Notes: generated from the sequence alone by a model not told the origin. A stretch of 64,000 bases of DNA from Cereibacter_A sp052244495 (GCA_052244495.1 JBQPXH010000002.1); one strand, 5' to 3'. Counted from the first letter of the stretch, positions 24,896-33,326 are shown. Translations and numbers: made by a program.

Positions 24896-26193
24896 CTGAC
24901 CTGACCCCGCGCGAGATCGTCTCGGAGCTCGACCGCTTCATCATCGGCCAGAAAGAGGCCAAGCGCGCCGTGGCCGTGGCCTTGCGCAACCGCTGGCGCA
25001 GAAAGCAGCTGGCCGACGACCTGCGCGACGAAGTCTATCCCAAGAACATCCTGATGATCGGCCCGACCGGCGTCGGCAAGACCGAGATCTCACGCCGTCT
25101 GGCCCGGCTTGCGAAGGCGCCCTTCCTGAAGGTCGAGGCGACCAAGTTCACCGAAGTGGGCTATGTCGGCCGCGACGTGGACAGCATCATCCGCGATCTG
25201 GTGGATGCGGCCATCGTCGAGACCCGCGCGCGGATGCGCGAGGATGTGAAGGCGCGCGCGGCCAAGGCCGCCGAGGACCGCGTGATCGAGGCCGTCGCCG
25301 GGCGCGACGCGCGCGAGCAGACCCGCGAGATGTTCCGCGGCAAGCTGAAGCGCGGCGAGCTCGACAACACGGTGATCGAGATCGACGTGGCCGATACGTC
25401 GAACCCGATGCAGATGCTCGACCCCACCGGGCAGGGCCAGATGGGGATGATGAACCTCGGCGAGATCTTCGGGAAGGCCTTCGGCGGACGCACCCAGCGC
25501 CGGAAGATGACGGTGGCCGAAAGCCACGACATCCTGATGAACGAGGAGGCCGACAAGCTTCTCGACGATGAGGTGGTGAAGGCCACCGCGCTCGAGGCGG
25601 TGCAGCAGAACGGCATCGTCTTCATCGACGAGATCGACAAGGTCTGCGCCCGGTCCGACATGCGCGGGGCGGACGTCAGCCGCGAGGGCGTGCAGCGCGA
25701 CCTGCTGCCGCTGATCGAGGGCACGACCGTCTCGACCAAGTATGGCCCGGTCAAGACCGACCATATCCTCTTCATTGCCTCTGGCGCCTTCCATATCGCC
25801 AAGCCATCGGACCTGTTGCCCGAGCTTCAGGGCCGCCTGCCGATCCGGGTGGAACTGCGCGCGCTGACCGAAGAGGACTTCGTCCGCATCCTGTCGGAGA
25901 CCGACAACGCGCTGACGCTGCAATACAAGGCGCTGATGCAGACCGAGAAGGTGGGCATCACCTTCACCGAGGACGGGATCGCGGCGCTGGCCTCGATCGC
26001 GGCCGAGGTGAACCGCGCCGTCGAGAACATCGGCGCGCGGCGGCTCTACACGGTGATGGAGCGGGTCTTCGAGGAGCTGTCCTTCCACGCACCCGACCGC
26101 TCGGGCGAGGAGGTTACGGTGGACGCGGCTTATGTCGAGAAGAACCTGGGCGAGCTTGCCCGCTCGACCGATCTGAGCCGCTACGTCCTCTGA
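24892..26193 (+). CDS. hslU: ATP-dependent protease ATPase subunit HslU (ClpY)
   Basis: A 433-residue AAA+ unfoldase. Walker A is IGPTGVGKTEISRRLA, Walker B IVFIDEIDKVCA. The GYVGRDVDSIIRDL pore-loop block is intact, the I-domain occupies about residues 105-235, and sensor-2 GARRLYTVMERV is near the end. The C-terminal LSRYVL tail, which inserts into HslV, is present. It feeds substrates to HslV. The start overlaps hslV by 4 bp. Confidence 0.97.
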   Translation: MTDLTPREIVSELDRFIIGQKEAKRAVAVALRNRWRRKQLADDLRDEVYPKNILMIGPTGVGKTEISRRLARLAKAPFLKVEATKFTEVGYVGRDVDSIIRDLVDAAIVETRARMREDVKARAAKAAEDRVIEAVAGRDAREQTREMFRGKLKRGELDNTVIEIDVADTSNPMQMLDPTGQGQMGMMNLGEIFGKAFGGRTQRRKMTVAESHDILMNEEADKLLDDEVVKATALEAVQQNGIVFIDEIDKVCARSDMRGADVSREGVQRDLLPLIEGTTVSTKYGPVKTDHILFIASGAFHIAKPSDLLPELQGRLPIRVELRALTEEDFVRILSETDNALTLQYKALMQTEKVGITFTEDGIAALASIAAEVNRAVENIGARRLYTVMERVFEELSFHAPDRSGEEVTVDAAYVEKNLGELARSTDLSRYVL

Positions 26194-26201
26194 CACGGGC
26201 G

Positions 26202-26222
26202 CCGGCGGGAAGATCCCGCCGG
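26202..26222. terminator. GC hairpin between hslU and the MBOAT gene
   Basis: CCGGCGGG (26202-26209) and CCCGCCGG (26215-26222) form a perfect 8-bp stem with a 5-nt loop, 8 bp past the hslU stop and between two converging genes. No T-run, so it is a weaker bidirectional terminator candidate. Confidence 0.45.
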
Positions 26223-26278
26223 ACTTGTGCAGCCCGCCTTCCGCCATGGCGACGCGGGCGGGCTGCCCGTCCTTCGCC

Positions 26279-27811
26279 TCAGAAGGCGAAGTAGAGGAAT
26301 TCGGCGGGCGGGCTGCCGAAGATCCTCAGAAGCGTGATGCAGAGCACCGCACCCACCATAAGGCCGTGCATGGGCGAGGGTTTCCAGTAGAGCGAAGCGA
26401 AGCGTGCCCTCTCGCGCGCGGGCGCCTTGGGGGCGGTGTGCGTCTTGAGCCCCACCCATTCCTGCGTGTTCGGCAGCGCCCAGCTGATGAAGAGCCCGAA
26501 GAGGACGACCGCCGTGTCGCCGAGGTAGAGATAGCCGCCGTCCTCGCCCATCCCGGCGAGGCCGCGCACCACCGTCATGGCGTCGGTGAGTGTGGGCGAC
26601 TTGAAGAAGACGAGGCTGACGGTCACGGCAAGGAAGGTCACGAGGATCTTGACCGGCGATAAAAGCCAGGACACCGGGGCCGGAAGGGCCACCCGCCCCA
26701 TGGGCGTCGCGCGCCAGCCGTGATTGATCACCAGCATCGTCCCGTGCATCAGCCCGAAGACGATGAACTGCCAGCCCGCCCCGTGCCAGACCCCGGCGAG
26801 GCCCATGGTGACCAGTGTGGGGAAAGCGAGCATCACGAGGAAGGGCAGCACCTGCGGCTTGCGCGGATTCCAGATCGGCTGCCCCTTTTCCATCCGTCGC
26901 CGCATCACGGCCTTGGTGATCGGGTTGTAGAGATAGGCGGTCAGGAACCGGGTGAGCGTGATGTGCCAGCGCGACCAGAATTCGATGATCGTCTGCGACT
27001 TGTAGGGCGAGTCGAAGTTGAAGGGCAGCAGGATCCCGAACATGAGCCCGAGGCCGATGGCCATGTCGGAATAGCCCGAGAAGTCGAAGTAGAGCTGCAA
27101 CGCGAAGGCGACCGCTCCGCGCCAGGCGAAGGCGAGATAGGCGGTGTCGCCCTGCGCCGCAAGATCCCAGAGCGGCTGCGCCAGCGGCGCCAGCGTGTCG
27201 GCCATCCCGATCTTCTTGAACAGGCCGAAGCAGAAGACGGTGATCCCCAGCACCAGCTTGGCGCTGTCGATCCGGAAGGTCTCGTCCCGCTCGATCTGGG
27301 GCACGACCTCGCGGTAATGGACGATCGGACCCGCGATGAGCTGCGGGAAGAAGGTGATGAACATCGCGTAGCGCAGCGGGTTCGGCCGCCCGATCCGCCC
27401 CTCGTGGCAGTCCACCAGATAGGCGATCTGCTGGAAGGTATAGAACGAGATCGCGAGCGGCAGCAGGATGTGCGGCACCGGCACATTGGCGGCCGTCAGG
27501 GTGTTCAGGATCTCGACAAGGAAGCCCGCGTATTTGAAGAAGCCGATGGCCGCGAGGTTCATGGCGACACCTGCGAGCAGGAGCCACCGCCTCGGCCGGT
27601 CCACCAGCATGATCCCGATCCCGTAGTTCAGCACGACCGAGATCAGCAGCATCGGCAGGAACGAGATGTTCCACCATCCGTAGAAGAAGAGGGACGCGGC
27701 AGCGACCCAGCCCACTGCCCAGAGCTTGTTCGGCAGCCGTCCCAGAAGGTAGTAGCCCACCAGCGTCAGCGGCAGGAAGGCGAACAGGAATTCCGGGCTG
27801 TGGAACAGCAT
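26279..27811 (-). CDS. MBOAT family membrane O-acyltransferase (AlgI-like)
   Basis: A 510-residue polytopic inner-membrane protein with roughly ten or more hydrophobic segments. It opens MLFHSPEFLFAFLPLTLVGYY, the usual AlgI/PatA-type start. QLYFDFSGYSDMAIGLGLMFG and FWSRWHITLTRFL are family blocks, and GVWHGAGWQFIVFGLMHG carries the catalytic-histidine region. Relatives pass acyl groups across the membrane to exported polysaccharides. Its start overlaps the ACP stop, and the ACP is the likely acyl donor. It is the last gene of the MaoC-SDR-FkbH-ACP-MBOAT operon. The transferred group is inferred to be acyl or glyceryl; the target glycan is unknown. Confidence 0.92.
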   Translation of the reverse strand: MLFHSPEFLFAFLPLTLVGYYLLGRLPNKLWAVGWVAAASLFFYGWWNISFLPMLLISVVLNYGIGIMLVDRPRRWLLLAGVAMNLAAIGFFKYAGFLVEILNTLTAANVPVPHILLPLAISFYTFQQIAYLVDCHEGRIGRPNPLRYAMFITFFPQLIAGPIVHYREVVPQIERDETFRIDSAKLVLGITVFCFGLFKKIGMADTLAPLAQPLWDLAAQGDTAYLAFAWRGAVAFALQLYFDFSGYSDMAIGLGLMFGILLPFNFDSPYKSQTIIEFWSRWHITLTRFLTAYLYNPITKAVMRRRMEKGQPIWNPRKPQVLPFLVMLAFPTLVTMGLAGVWHGAGWQFIVFGLMHGTMLVINHGWRATPMGRVALPAPVSWLLSPVKILVTFLAVTVSLVFFKSPTLTDAMTVVRGLAGMGEDGGYLYLGDTAVVLFGLFISWALPNTQEWVGLKTHTAPKAPARERARFASLYWKPSPMHGLMVGAVLCITLLRIFGSPPAEFLYFAF

Positions 27812-28068
27812 CAGGCTGCCTTCTTCGTCCGGATCAGGGACACGAAGTCACCCACGTTCTTCAGCTCCTCGAGCTCGGACGACTTGAACGAGACGCCGAA
27901 GCGCATCTCGGAGGCGACAACGATGTTGATGTGGTTGAAGCTGTCCCACTCGGCCACGTCCTGCGCTGAAAGATCCGGCGTGGCAGTGATGTCGGGATCG
28001 TCGAATACCTGGCGGAGGATGGCGGTCAGGCCGTCATAGATCTCGGGCTCGGTCATGGTCTCACTCAT
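27811..28068 (-). CDS. acyl carrier protein
   Basis: An 85-residue carrier protein. Ser43 in AEWDSFNHINIV is the expected 4'-phosphopantetheine attachment site (DSx motif), followed by the helix II-III region FGVSFKSSELEELKNVGDF. It is distinct from the housekeeping AcpP of fatty-acid synthesis and is embedded between FkbH and MBOAT. FkbH proteins load a glyceryl or glycolyl unit from glycolytic intermediates onto such an ACP. The start is ATG 28068 or ATG 28056. It overlaps the MBOAT start by one base, and a 43-bp gap separates it from the FkbH gene. Confidence 0.92.
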   Translation of the reverse strand: MSETMTEPEIYDGLTAILRQVFDDPDITATPDLSAQDVAEWDSFNHINIVVASEMRFGVSFKSSELEELKNVGDFVSLIRTKKAA

Positions 28069-28111
28069 TAGCTTCCGTCAAGGGCGGGGCCCGAAGGTCC
28101 CGCCGGGGCGC

Positions 28112-30025
28112 TCAATGGCTCAGGCCGCGCTCGGTGAGCCGGATGTGCGGCGGCGGCGGCGGCGCGGCGGCAAGGTCGAGACGCCACAGGGCTGCCTGCC
28201 CGTCCTCGCCCGCGGGTTCGAAACCGAGGCGCGGGAAGAGATCGGCCACCATGCCGTTCTTGGGCGTAGGCCTGTAGCAGCCGACCACGGTCGAGGCCCC
28301 GGCCTGTCGGGCGGCGCGCGTTATGACGGCGGCCACGGCTTCCTCGACACGCCGGCCAAGGACGCGGCAGCTCATGAGCCAGGTGTCCACCTCGAAGAGT
28401 CGTCCCCCCTCGCCGTCCGGGCGCAGCCGCCCGAGGACGACACAGACGATCCCGTTGTCGCCGAACCGGTCCTTGAGCCGGACACAGAACGTCAGCATGT
28501 CGGGGTCGTCTATCATCGAGGCGACCTCGCGTTCGGTGTAGCGGCGCGTGGTCAGGTTGAACTGGTTCGTCTTGTTGATCAGCTGCGTCACCCGCACCAG
28601 ATCGACCCGCCGGACAGGGCCCACCTGCATCTCCATCTCGAGCCCGGCAAGGAAGCTCTCCATGTCCGAGGCCACGATCTCGAGCTGCTTGCGCTCGGCG
28701 TTGGCCGCGTACTGATCGGCGCGGCGGGCATCGTCGACCGTGTAGCCGACTGCCTCGAAGAGCCCCGCAGAGGCCAGGCAGCGGATATAGGCCTCCGGCT
28801 CGTCCGGCACCTCGGGGACGGCGACGTCGGGGAACTGTTCGCGCAGCAGCGCCCGCTCGGCCGGGTTGTCGTCGAAGAAGACGAGCGCGTCGAGGCCGAG
28901 GTTCAGGTCGCGCGCGATGCGCTGCAGGCCCACGCCCTTGTCCTCCCAGTTCGCCACGAAGGCTGCGAAATCCGAGCGGCGCAGCACCATCTCCGGGTGG
29001 TCGAAGGCCGCCTCGGCCCGTTCCGGATCGTTCTTGGAGCTGACGGCAAGCAGGATCCCCCGCTCGCGCAGCGCCTTGCAGTAGAGCTGGAAGGCCTTGA
29101 AGGCCTCGCCCCGGGCCGAGCCCTCGCCGATCACGATGCCGTCGATCCCGTCATCGCCGATGACCCCGCCCCAGAGCGTGTTGTCGAGGTCGAGCACGAG
29201 CACCTTGCGGGAAAGTCCGCGCAGGGCCGCGAGGATTCGCGCGACCTGATCGCCGAACCACGGGCCGGCGGCGGGGCTCACATGCTGCTTGGCGTGCAGC
29301 CACATCAGCCGGTCCTGCAGCGCGTCCAGCCCCTCGGCCTCGGCCGCCGCGGCGGGATCGAGGATCAGCACTCCCTCGTCGCGTGCCGCACGGATCAGCC
29401 GGTGCTGCATCTCGGCCACCATCGCGCGGCGCGAGGCCGGGACCAGTCGGTCGAGATGACCGAAGACGGGATCGGTCGTGGGCACCGGAAGCTGCTGGAT
29501 CACCGTGGCGCCCAGCGCGCGCAGCGCGCGCCAGCGGTGCACGTTCTCGGACAGGCTCGCGTCAAGCGCCGCATCGACCTCCTCGGCGGATGTCGTCAGC
29601 GGCAGTTGCGGCACGAGGTCCGTCTCGCAGGAACAGATCAGCACGGCATTCGGCGCGAAGGTCGCAAGAGCCGAGCACGGATCCAGGATCTCCTGCCGCC
29701 ACTGACCGTAGGGCGGAACATGGACGTCGAGGGCGAGCCCGCGACGCAGCGCGCCGACCTTGAGGCCCGGCACCAGATGTTCGACGGTGAACGAGCCGAG
29801 AAGCGCCAGCCGGAGTTTCGGCGCCTCCTGCGGAGGCTCGGCCGCACGCAGGGCGCGCTCGATGCGCGTTGTCTGGAGGAAGTCGATCCTGTGACCGGCA
29901 AGACGGCGCAGCGCGCGCCAGCCCTCCTGCGGCGCCTCTGTGACCGTTTCGCGGGCACGCGCAAGGTCGCCCTCGAAATCCGTTGCCACCGGCAGCCAGT
30001 GCAACTCAAGCGGGGTGCTTTTCAT
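28112..30025 (-). CDS. FkbH-like HAD-IIIC protein with N-terminal SGNH-like domain
   Basis: A 637-residue protein of three parts. Residues 1-270 resemble an SGNH/GDSL-type domain with LLGSFT (76-80). Residues about 272-440 are the HAD-IIIC domain with the acidic pair Asp279/Asp281 in LVLDLDNTLWGG, then SSKNDP and FFDDNPAER. The C-terminal part, ending around FEPAGEDG, is a GNAT-like domain with QLINKTNQFNLTTRRY. In characterised pathways FkbH dephosphorylates 1,3-bisphosphoglycerate and loads a D-glyceryl unit on an ACP. An ACP gene follows 43 bp downstream. ATG 30025 overlaps the SDR gene by 20 bp; ATG 30040 is also in frame. Substrate identity is an inference. Confidence 0.88.
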   Translation of the reverse strand: MKSTPLELHWLPVATDFEGDLARARETVTEAPQEGWRALRRLAGHRIDFLQTTRIERALRAAEPPQEAPKLRLALLGSFTVEHLVPGLKVGALRRGLALDVHVPPYGQWRQEILDPCSALATFAPNAVLICSCETDLVPQLPLTTSAEEVDAALDASLSENVHRWRALRALGATVIQQLPVPTTDPVFGHLDRLVPASRRAMVAEMQHRLIRAARDEGVLILDPAAAAEAEGLDALQDRLMWLHAKQHVSPAAGPWFGDQVARILAALRGLSRKVLVLDLDNTLWGGVIGDDGIDGIVIGEGSARGEAFKAFQLYCKALRERGILLAVSSKNDPERAEAAFDHPEMVLRRSDFAAFVANWEDKGVGLQRIARDLNLGLDALVFFDDNPAERALLREQFPDVAVPEVPDEPEAYIRCLASAGLFEAVGYTVDDARRADQYAANAERKQLEIVASDMESFLAGLEMEMQVGPVRRVDLVRVTQLINKTNQFNLTTRRYTEREVASMIDDPDMLTFCVRLKDRFGDNGIVCVVLGRLRPDGEGGRLFEVDTWLMSCRVLGRRVEEAVAAVITRAARQAGASTVVGCYRPTPKNGMVADLFPRLGFEPAGEDGQAALWRLDLAAAPPPPPHIRLTERGLSH

Positions 30026-30752
30026 CGCTCTCCACCTCATCGTTCACGTGAATTTCCTGAACCGTGCCGCAGGGGGCCGGCGACTTCAGCGTGTCCAGAA
30101 GGACCCGCGCCACGCGCTCGGGCGACAGGAAGCTTCCGCCGGCTTCGGTCCTCGCCCGCTCCAGAAGGCGCGGATCGAAGGCATCGAGCATGGGCGTCTC
30201 GACATAGCCGGGCGAGACGGCGCTGACCTGAAGCCCCGCGGCCCCGAGTTCGGCCGCAGCGGCCCGGAGCAGCCCGAGAAGTGCCGTCTTCTGTGCGACA
30301 TAGGCCGCCATGTGGCGCGCAACCGGCGGCTCCGCGGCGGCTGTCAGCACGGCCGCGACATGTCCTCCTCCGGCGCGGCGCCACCAGAGACGCCAAGCCG
30401 AAGCCAGGACGGCGTGGCACCCGACAAGCGCCGCCGCCTGCCGGTTCAGATCCTCGCCCTGCCGCCCGAAGGGCGCCACGAGCGGTGCGGGCCACCCGCA
30501 GAGCGCGACTGCACGGGGCGCCTCGGCCGCAGGAATGGCGGCCAGTGCCGCCTCGATCGCCACAGGAACCTGCGATGGAAGATGGATGGGCGTGGCAGTG
30601 CCCCCCTCCTGCGCGATCCTGCCTGCAAGCGCTTCGGCCCGGCCGGCGCCCTCGCCATAGCCGATCCAGACCGGGCCGCTGCGCGCGGCCAGATGACAGA
30701 GGGCACCGCCGATCGCGCCGCTGCCGCCGGTAACGAGGAGCCCCCCCCTCAT
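30006..30752 (-). CDS. short-chain dehydrogenase/reductase, atypical active site
   Basis: A 248-residue classical SDR. LLVTGGSGAIGGALCHLA is the glycine-rich cofactor loop, the catalytic YVAQK gives the Tyr-x3-Lys pair, and VSAVSPGYVETPML is the post-active-site proline segment. The usual catalytic serine, 13 residues before Tyr, is replaced: the local sequence VAAVLTAAAEPPVARHMAAY has Ala there, with Thr one position earlier. It could still be a 3-oxoacyl-ACP reductase or a sugar-nucleotide reductase, or a weak enzyme. It overlaps FkbH by 20 bp and the MaoC gene by 4 bp, so it belongs to the same operon. Confidence 0.85.
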   Translation of the reverse strand: MRGGLLVTGGSGAIGGALCHLAARSGPVWIGYGEGAGRAEALAGRIAQEGGTATPIHLPSQVPVAIEAALAAIPAAEAPRAVALCGWPAPLVAPFGRQGEDLNRQAAALVGCHAVLASAWRLWWRRAGGGHVAAVLTAAAEPPVARHMAAYVAQKTALLGLLRAAAAELGAAGLQVSAVSPGYVETPMLDAFDPRLLERARTEAGGSFLSPERVARVLLDTLKSPAPCGTVQEIHVNDEVESDEKHPA

Positions 30753-31147
30753 TCCGCCGCCTCTTGCTTCGGCCGGGGCAGAAGCGCCATCGCCTCTCCC
30801 TCGGCGATCCGCTGGCCATTGCTGGAGATGAGAAGCCGTATCAGCATGACGCCGAGATGCGGCGTCTCGTGCTTCACCTCGGCCTCCAGCGTTCCGGTCT
30901 CGCCCACGAGCAGCGGCCGGCGGAACTTCAGCGTCAGTGACTGCCAGACGCAGCCGTGACCGGGCAGCGCCGTGCCGAGCATCCGCGAGATCTCGGCCAC
31001 CAGCAGGCCGCCGTAGACGATCGGCCCTGCAAACCCCCTGTCCCGGGCGAAGTCCGCATCGAAGTGGATCGGATTGTCGTCTGCGCTGATTCGGCGGAAC
31101 TCTTCCATCCGGTCAGCGCTTACCGTGAAATCGAACGCTATCGCCAA
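30749..31147 (-). CDS. MaoC-like (R)-specific hydratase/dehydratase
   Basis: A hot-dog-fold protein of about 132 residues. The active-site motif is SADDNPIHFDADFARDRGF (Asp and His of the R-hydratase 2 signature), followed by GPIVYGGLLVAEISRML and a hot-dog strand ISSNGQRIAEGEAMAL. It could hydrate or dehydrate a (3R)-hydroxyacyl-ACP or CoA. No in-frame ATG lies before the conserved start except ATG in RMEEF, which would cut the first strand; TTG 31147 (MAIAFDFTVSADRM) is the best start. It is first in the operon with SDR (ATGA overlap), FkbH, ACP and MBOAT, which suggests processing of an ACP-bound intermediate. No ketosynthase is present. Confidence 0.82.
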   Translation of the reverse strand: MAIAFDFTVSADRMEEFRRISADDNPIHFDADFARDRGFAGPIVYGGLLVAEISRMLGTALPGHGCVWQSLTLKFRRPLLVGETGTLEAEVKHETPHLGVMLIRLLISSNGQRIAEGEAMALLPRPKQEAAE

Positions 31148-31423
31148 ATTGCGCCTCGAATCGAATTCATACGCGGCGTGACCGCCGCAAGTCGTTGATC
31201 GAAAAGGACGAGCTGCAAATGCCTGCGCAGCCGCATGGTCGTGTCTATGGAAAGCACGATAGCACGGTGATTGTTCCCCGCCCCGAATTTTTTTGTGACC
31301 GCAGCAAAAAGCACTCGCCATGACGGCAGCGCGGCGTATCCTTTCGAAGTGACCCGGTGCCGGCATCTGCCGGTGGGCTTTTCCCTCGGCCGGGCGCGGA
31401 TCTTGAAAGCAAAGGTTACCGGG

Positions 31424-32338
31424 ATGAGAGGTTATATCCTGTCCGTGATCGGCGGCATGGTCCTGATGGCAGGGTCCATCGCTGCGATGTTTACGGCGGC
31501 TTCCACTCTCTGGCCCGACCAGATGCCACCCCCCTCGATCTCCGGCAGCGTCGCTACCGACGAGAAGCTCAAATATCTGCGGGAACGTGGGCCCGAGCCA
31601 GTGGATATACTGGCTATCGGTTCCTCGATCACCTGGAAGCATCTGGACGGCGCGCCCTTTGACAGGCCCGCAGGACGCTTCGTCAACGGGGGCACGGCCT
31701 ACCTGCAGGTGAACGAGATCCGCACCTTCACCGGCTTCTACCTCGACCTCTATCCCGAGATATCGCAGGTCGTGATGCTGAGCGCGCTGCCCGACTACGG
31801 CACATGCACTGGCGACGGCGAGATCATGGATCTGGACAATGCCGCCGCATATGTGCGCGGCCGGGTGCCGGAGGCCTGGTTCTACATGCGCTACTTCGCG
31901 CCGCTCCGCTACGCCCTGCAGGCGCGCCGCCGCGCGGACCGGCTGAAGCCCTATGACGCCTTCGGTTACTGGCTGGACCGGCACGGGACGACGCCGTCCA
32001 TGCTGCCGACGGAAGTCGGTTACGACCTGCGCTACGACGCGATCGCGCTGGATCCGGCCTGCCTCGAGGCCCTCGAGGGGTTGAAGCAGGACCTCGCAGC
32101 CCGCGGCGTGGAGTTCACGATGGTCATGACGCCGGTAGCGCCGCGCTATTCGGACCTGCACCCGGCCACCACCCTTGCGACCAGACGCATCGAGGCCTTC
32201 GCGCGCAGCCGGGGCATCCGGGTGCTCGACTACTTCGGCGATCCGTCCTATCAGGATGTGGATTTCTGGGACGCGTTCCACATGCAGTGGCCCGCCGCAC
32301 GGAGACTCTCGCGCGAGGTGGCAGACACGTTGCTCTGA
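31424..32338 (+). CDS. membrane-anchored SGNH/GDSL-like protein
   Basis: A 304-residue protein with one N-terminal membrane helix (residues about 5-27) and a periplasmic SGNH-type domain. The nucleophile block is DILAIGSSITWKHL (Ser67 or Ser68), and the C-terminal DAFHMQWPAARRL supplies an Asp-x-x-His-like pair. The fold resembles AlgJ/AlgX/DltD-type partners of MBOAT acyltransferases that finish polysaccharide acylation in the periplasm. It diverges from the MaoC-to-MBOAT operon across a 276-bp promoter region (31148-31423) containing a seven-T run. ATG 31424 (MRGYILSV) is the only start that keeps a clean signal anchor. Confidence 0.78.
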   Translation: MRGYILSVIGGMVLMAGSIAAMFTAASTLWPDQMPPPSISGSVATDEKLKYLRERGPEPVDILAIGSSITWKHLDGAPFDRPAGRFVNGGTAYLQVNEIRTFTGFYLDLYPEISQVVMLSALPDYGTCTGDGEIMDLDNAAAYVRGRVPEAWFYMRYFAPLRYALQARRRADRLKPYDAFGYWLDRHGTTPSMLPTEVGYDLRYDAIALDPACLEALEGLKQDLAARGVEFTMVMTPVAPRYSDLHPATTLATRRIEAFARSRGIRVLDYFGDPSYQDVDFWDAFHMQWPAARRLSREVADTLL

Positions 32339-32423
32339 CATTCCTTTCCGAGCCGGCCGCCCGGACCGCGCCACATTTTCCGGGCTTCATTGACATCGAA
32401 GACGCTTTGACAGGAGCATTTGC

Positions 32424-33197
32424 ATGAAGGCCGTATTGCTTGCGGGTGGCTATGGAACGCGGTTGAGCGAAGAGACGGGCATCGTGCCCAAGCCTCTCGT
32501 CGAGATCGGTGGCCGGCCCATCCTCTGGCACATCATGAAGATCTATGCCGCCCACGGCATCACCGATTTCGTGATCTGCTGTGGCTACAAGGGGCAGATG
32601 ATCAAGGATTATTTCCTCAGCTACTTCCACCGGAACAGCGACATCACCATCGACGTGCGCAGCAACCAGATCGAGCTGCACCGTCCGGTGTCCGAGCCCT
32701 GGCGCGTGACGATGGTCGATACCGGGCTCGAGACGATGACCGGCGGCCGGATCAAGCGCATCCGCGAGCATATCGGCGACGAGGCCTTCTGCCTGACCTA
32801 TGGCGACGGCGTGTCCGACATCGACATCGGCAAACTGCTGGCCTTCCACAAGGAGCAGGGCGTGATCGGCACCGTCACCGCCGTCCGCCTGCCGGGCCGC
32901 TTTGGCGCGCTGGACCTCTCGGAAGGAACCCGCGTCAACCGCCTGCGCGAGAAGAGCATGGCGGATGGCCAGACGATCAACGGCGGCTTCTTCGTACTCG
33001 AGCCCACGGTCTTCGACTACATTGAGGGCGACAGCACCGTCTGGGAGGAAGAGCCCCTTCAGGGTCTGGTCAACGACGGCCAGCTTGCCGTCTATCGTCA
33101 CGACGGGTTCTGGCAGAACATGGACACGCTCCGCGACAAGACGCTGCTGCAGGGCATGTGGGACAAGGGCAAGGCGCCCTGGAAGATCTGGGAGTGA
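32424..33197 (+). CDS. rfbF: glucose-1-phosphate cytidylyltransferase
   Basis: A 257-residue nucleotidyltransferase. AGGYGTRLSEETGIVPKPL and GRPILWHIMKIYAAHGI are the RfbF signatures, with LTYGDGVSDIDIGKLL giving the metal-binding Asp and NGGFFVLEP the sugar site. It makes CDP-glucose, the precursor of 3,6-dideoxyhexoses in O-antigens and related glycans. CAGGAG (32411-32416) precedes ATG 32424. It follows the SGNH gene by 85 bp and converges on a GT2 gene. The ddh genes rfbG/rfbH are not in the window, so the final sugar is not known. Confidence 0.94.
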   Translation: MKAVLLAGGYGTRLSEETGIVPKPLVEIGGRPILWHIMKIYAAHGITDFVICCGYKGQMIKDYFLSYFHRNSDITIDVRSNQIELHRPVSEPWRVTMVDTGLETMTGGRIKRIREHIGDEAFCLTYGDGVSDIDIGKLLAFHKEQGVIGTVTAVRLPGRFGALDLSEGTRVNRLREKSMADGQTINGGFFVLEPTVFDYIEGDSTVWEEEPLQGLVNDGQLAVYRHDGFWQNMDTLRDKTLLQGMWDKGKAPWKIWE

Positions 33198-33293
33198 GCT
33201 TCCCGCTCTCCGCCGGCCAGGGCTGGCGGAGAGCCGTCGCACCTTAAGCCGCGAGCGCGGTCCTGACCCGGATGTGCCGTTCGCGTGCGATGA

Positions 33294-33320
33294 TCCCCTC
33301 CGCCGGATCGGCGGAGGGGA
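33294..33320. terminator. perfect hairpin between rfbF and the converging GT2 gene
   Basis: An 11-bp perfect stem (TCCCCTCCGCC with GGCGGAGGGGA, loop GGATC) sits between two converging stops. A second strong stem (GCTCTCCGCC with GGCGGAGAGC, 33205-33214 and 33225-33234) lies just after rfbF. Both lack a T-run; a bidirectional terminator is likely. Confidence 0.55.
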
Positions 33321-33326
33321 GGACCC

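Noticed and set aside
28055..30226. 723-codon plus-strand frame opposite the FkbH gene
   Set aside because: Low-complexity, charged and without motifs; the minus strand has clear HAD motifs and overlapping operon structure.
30749..32374. 541-codon minus-strand frame extending upstream of the MaoC gene
   Set aside because: The part beyond about 31147 is antisense to the SGNH gene and intergenic DNA, without similarity; only the last about 132 codons match MaoC.
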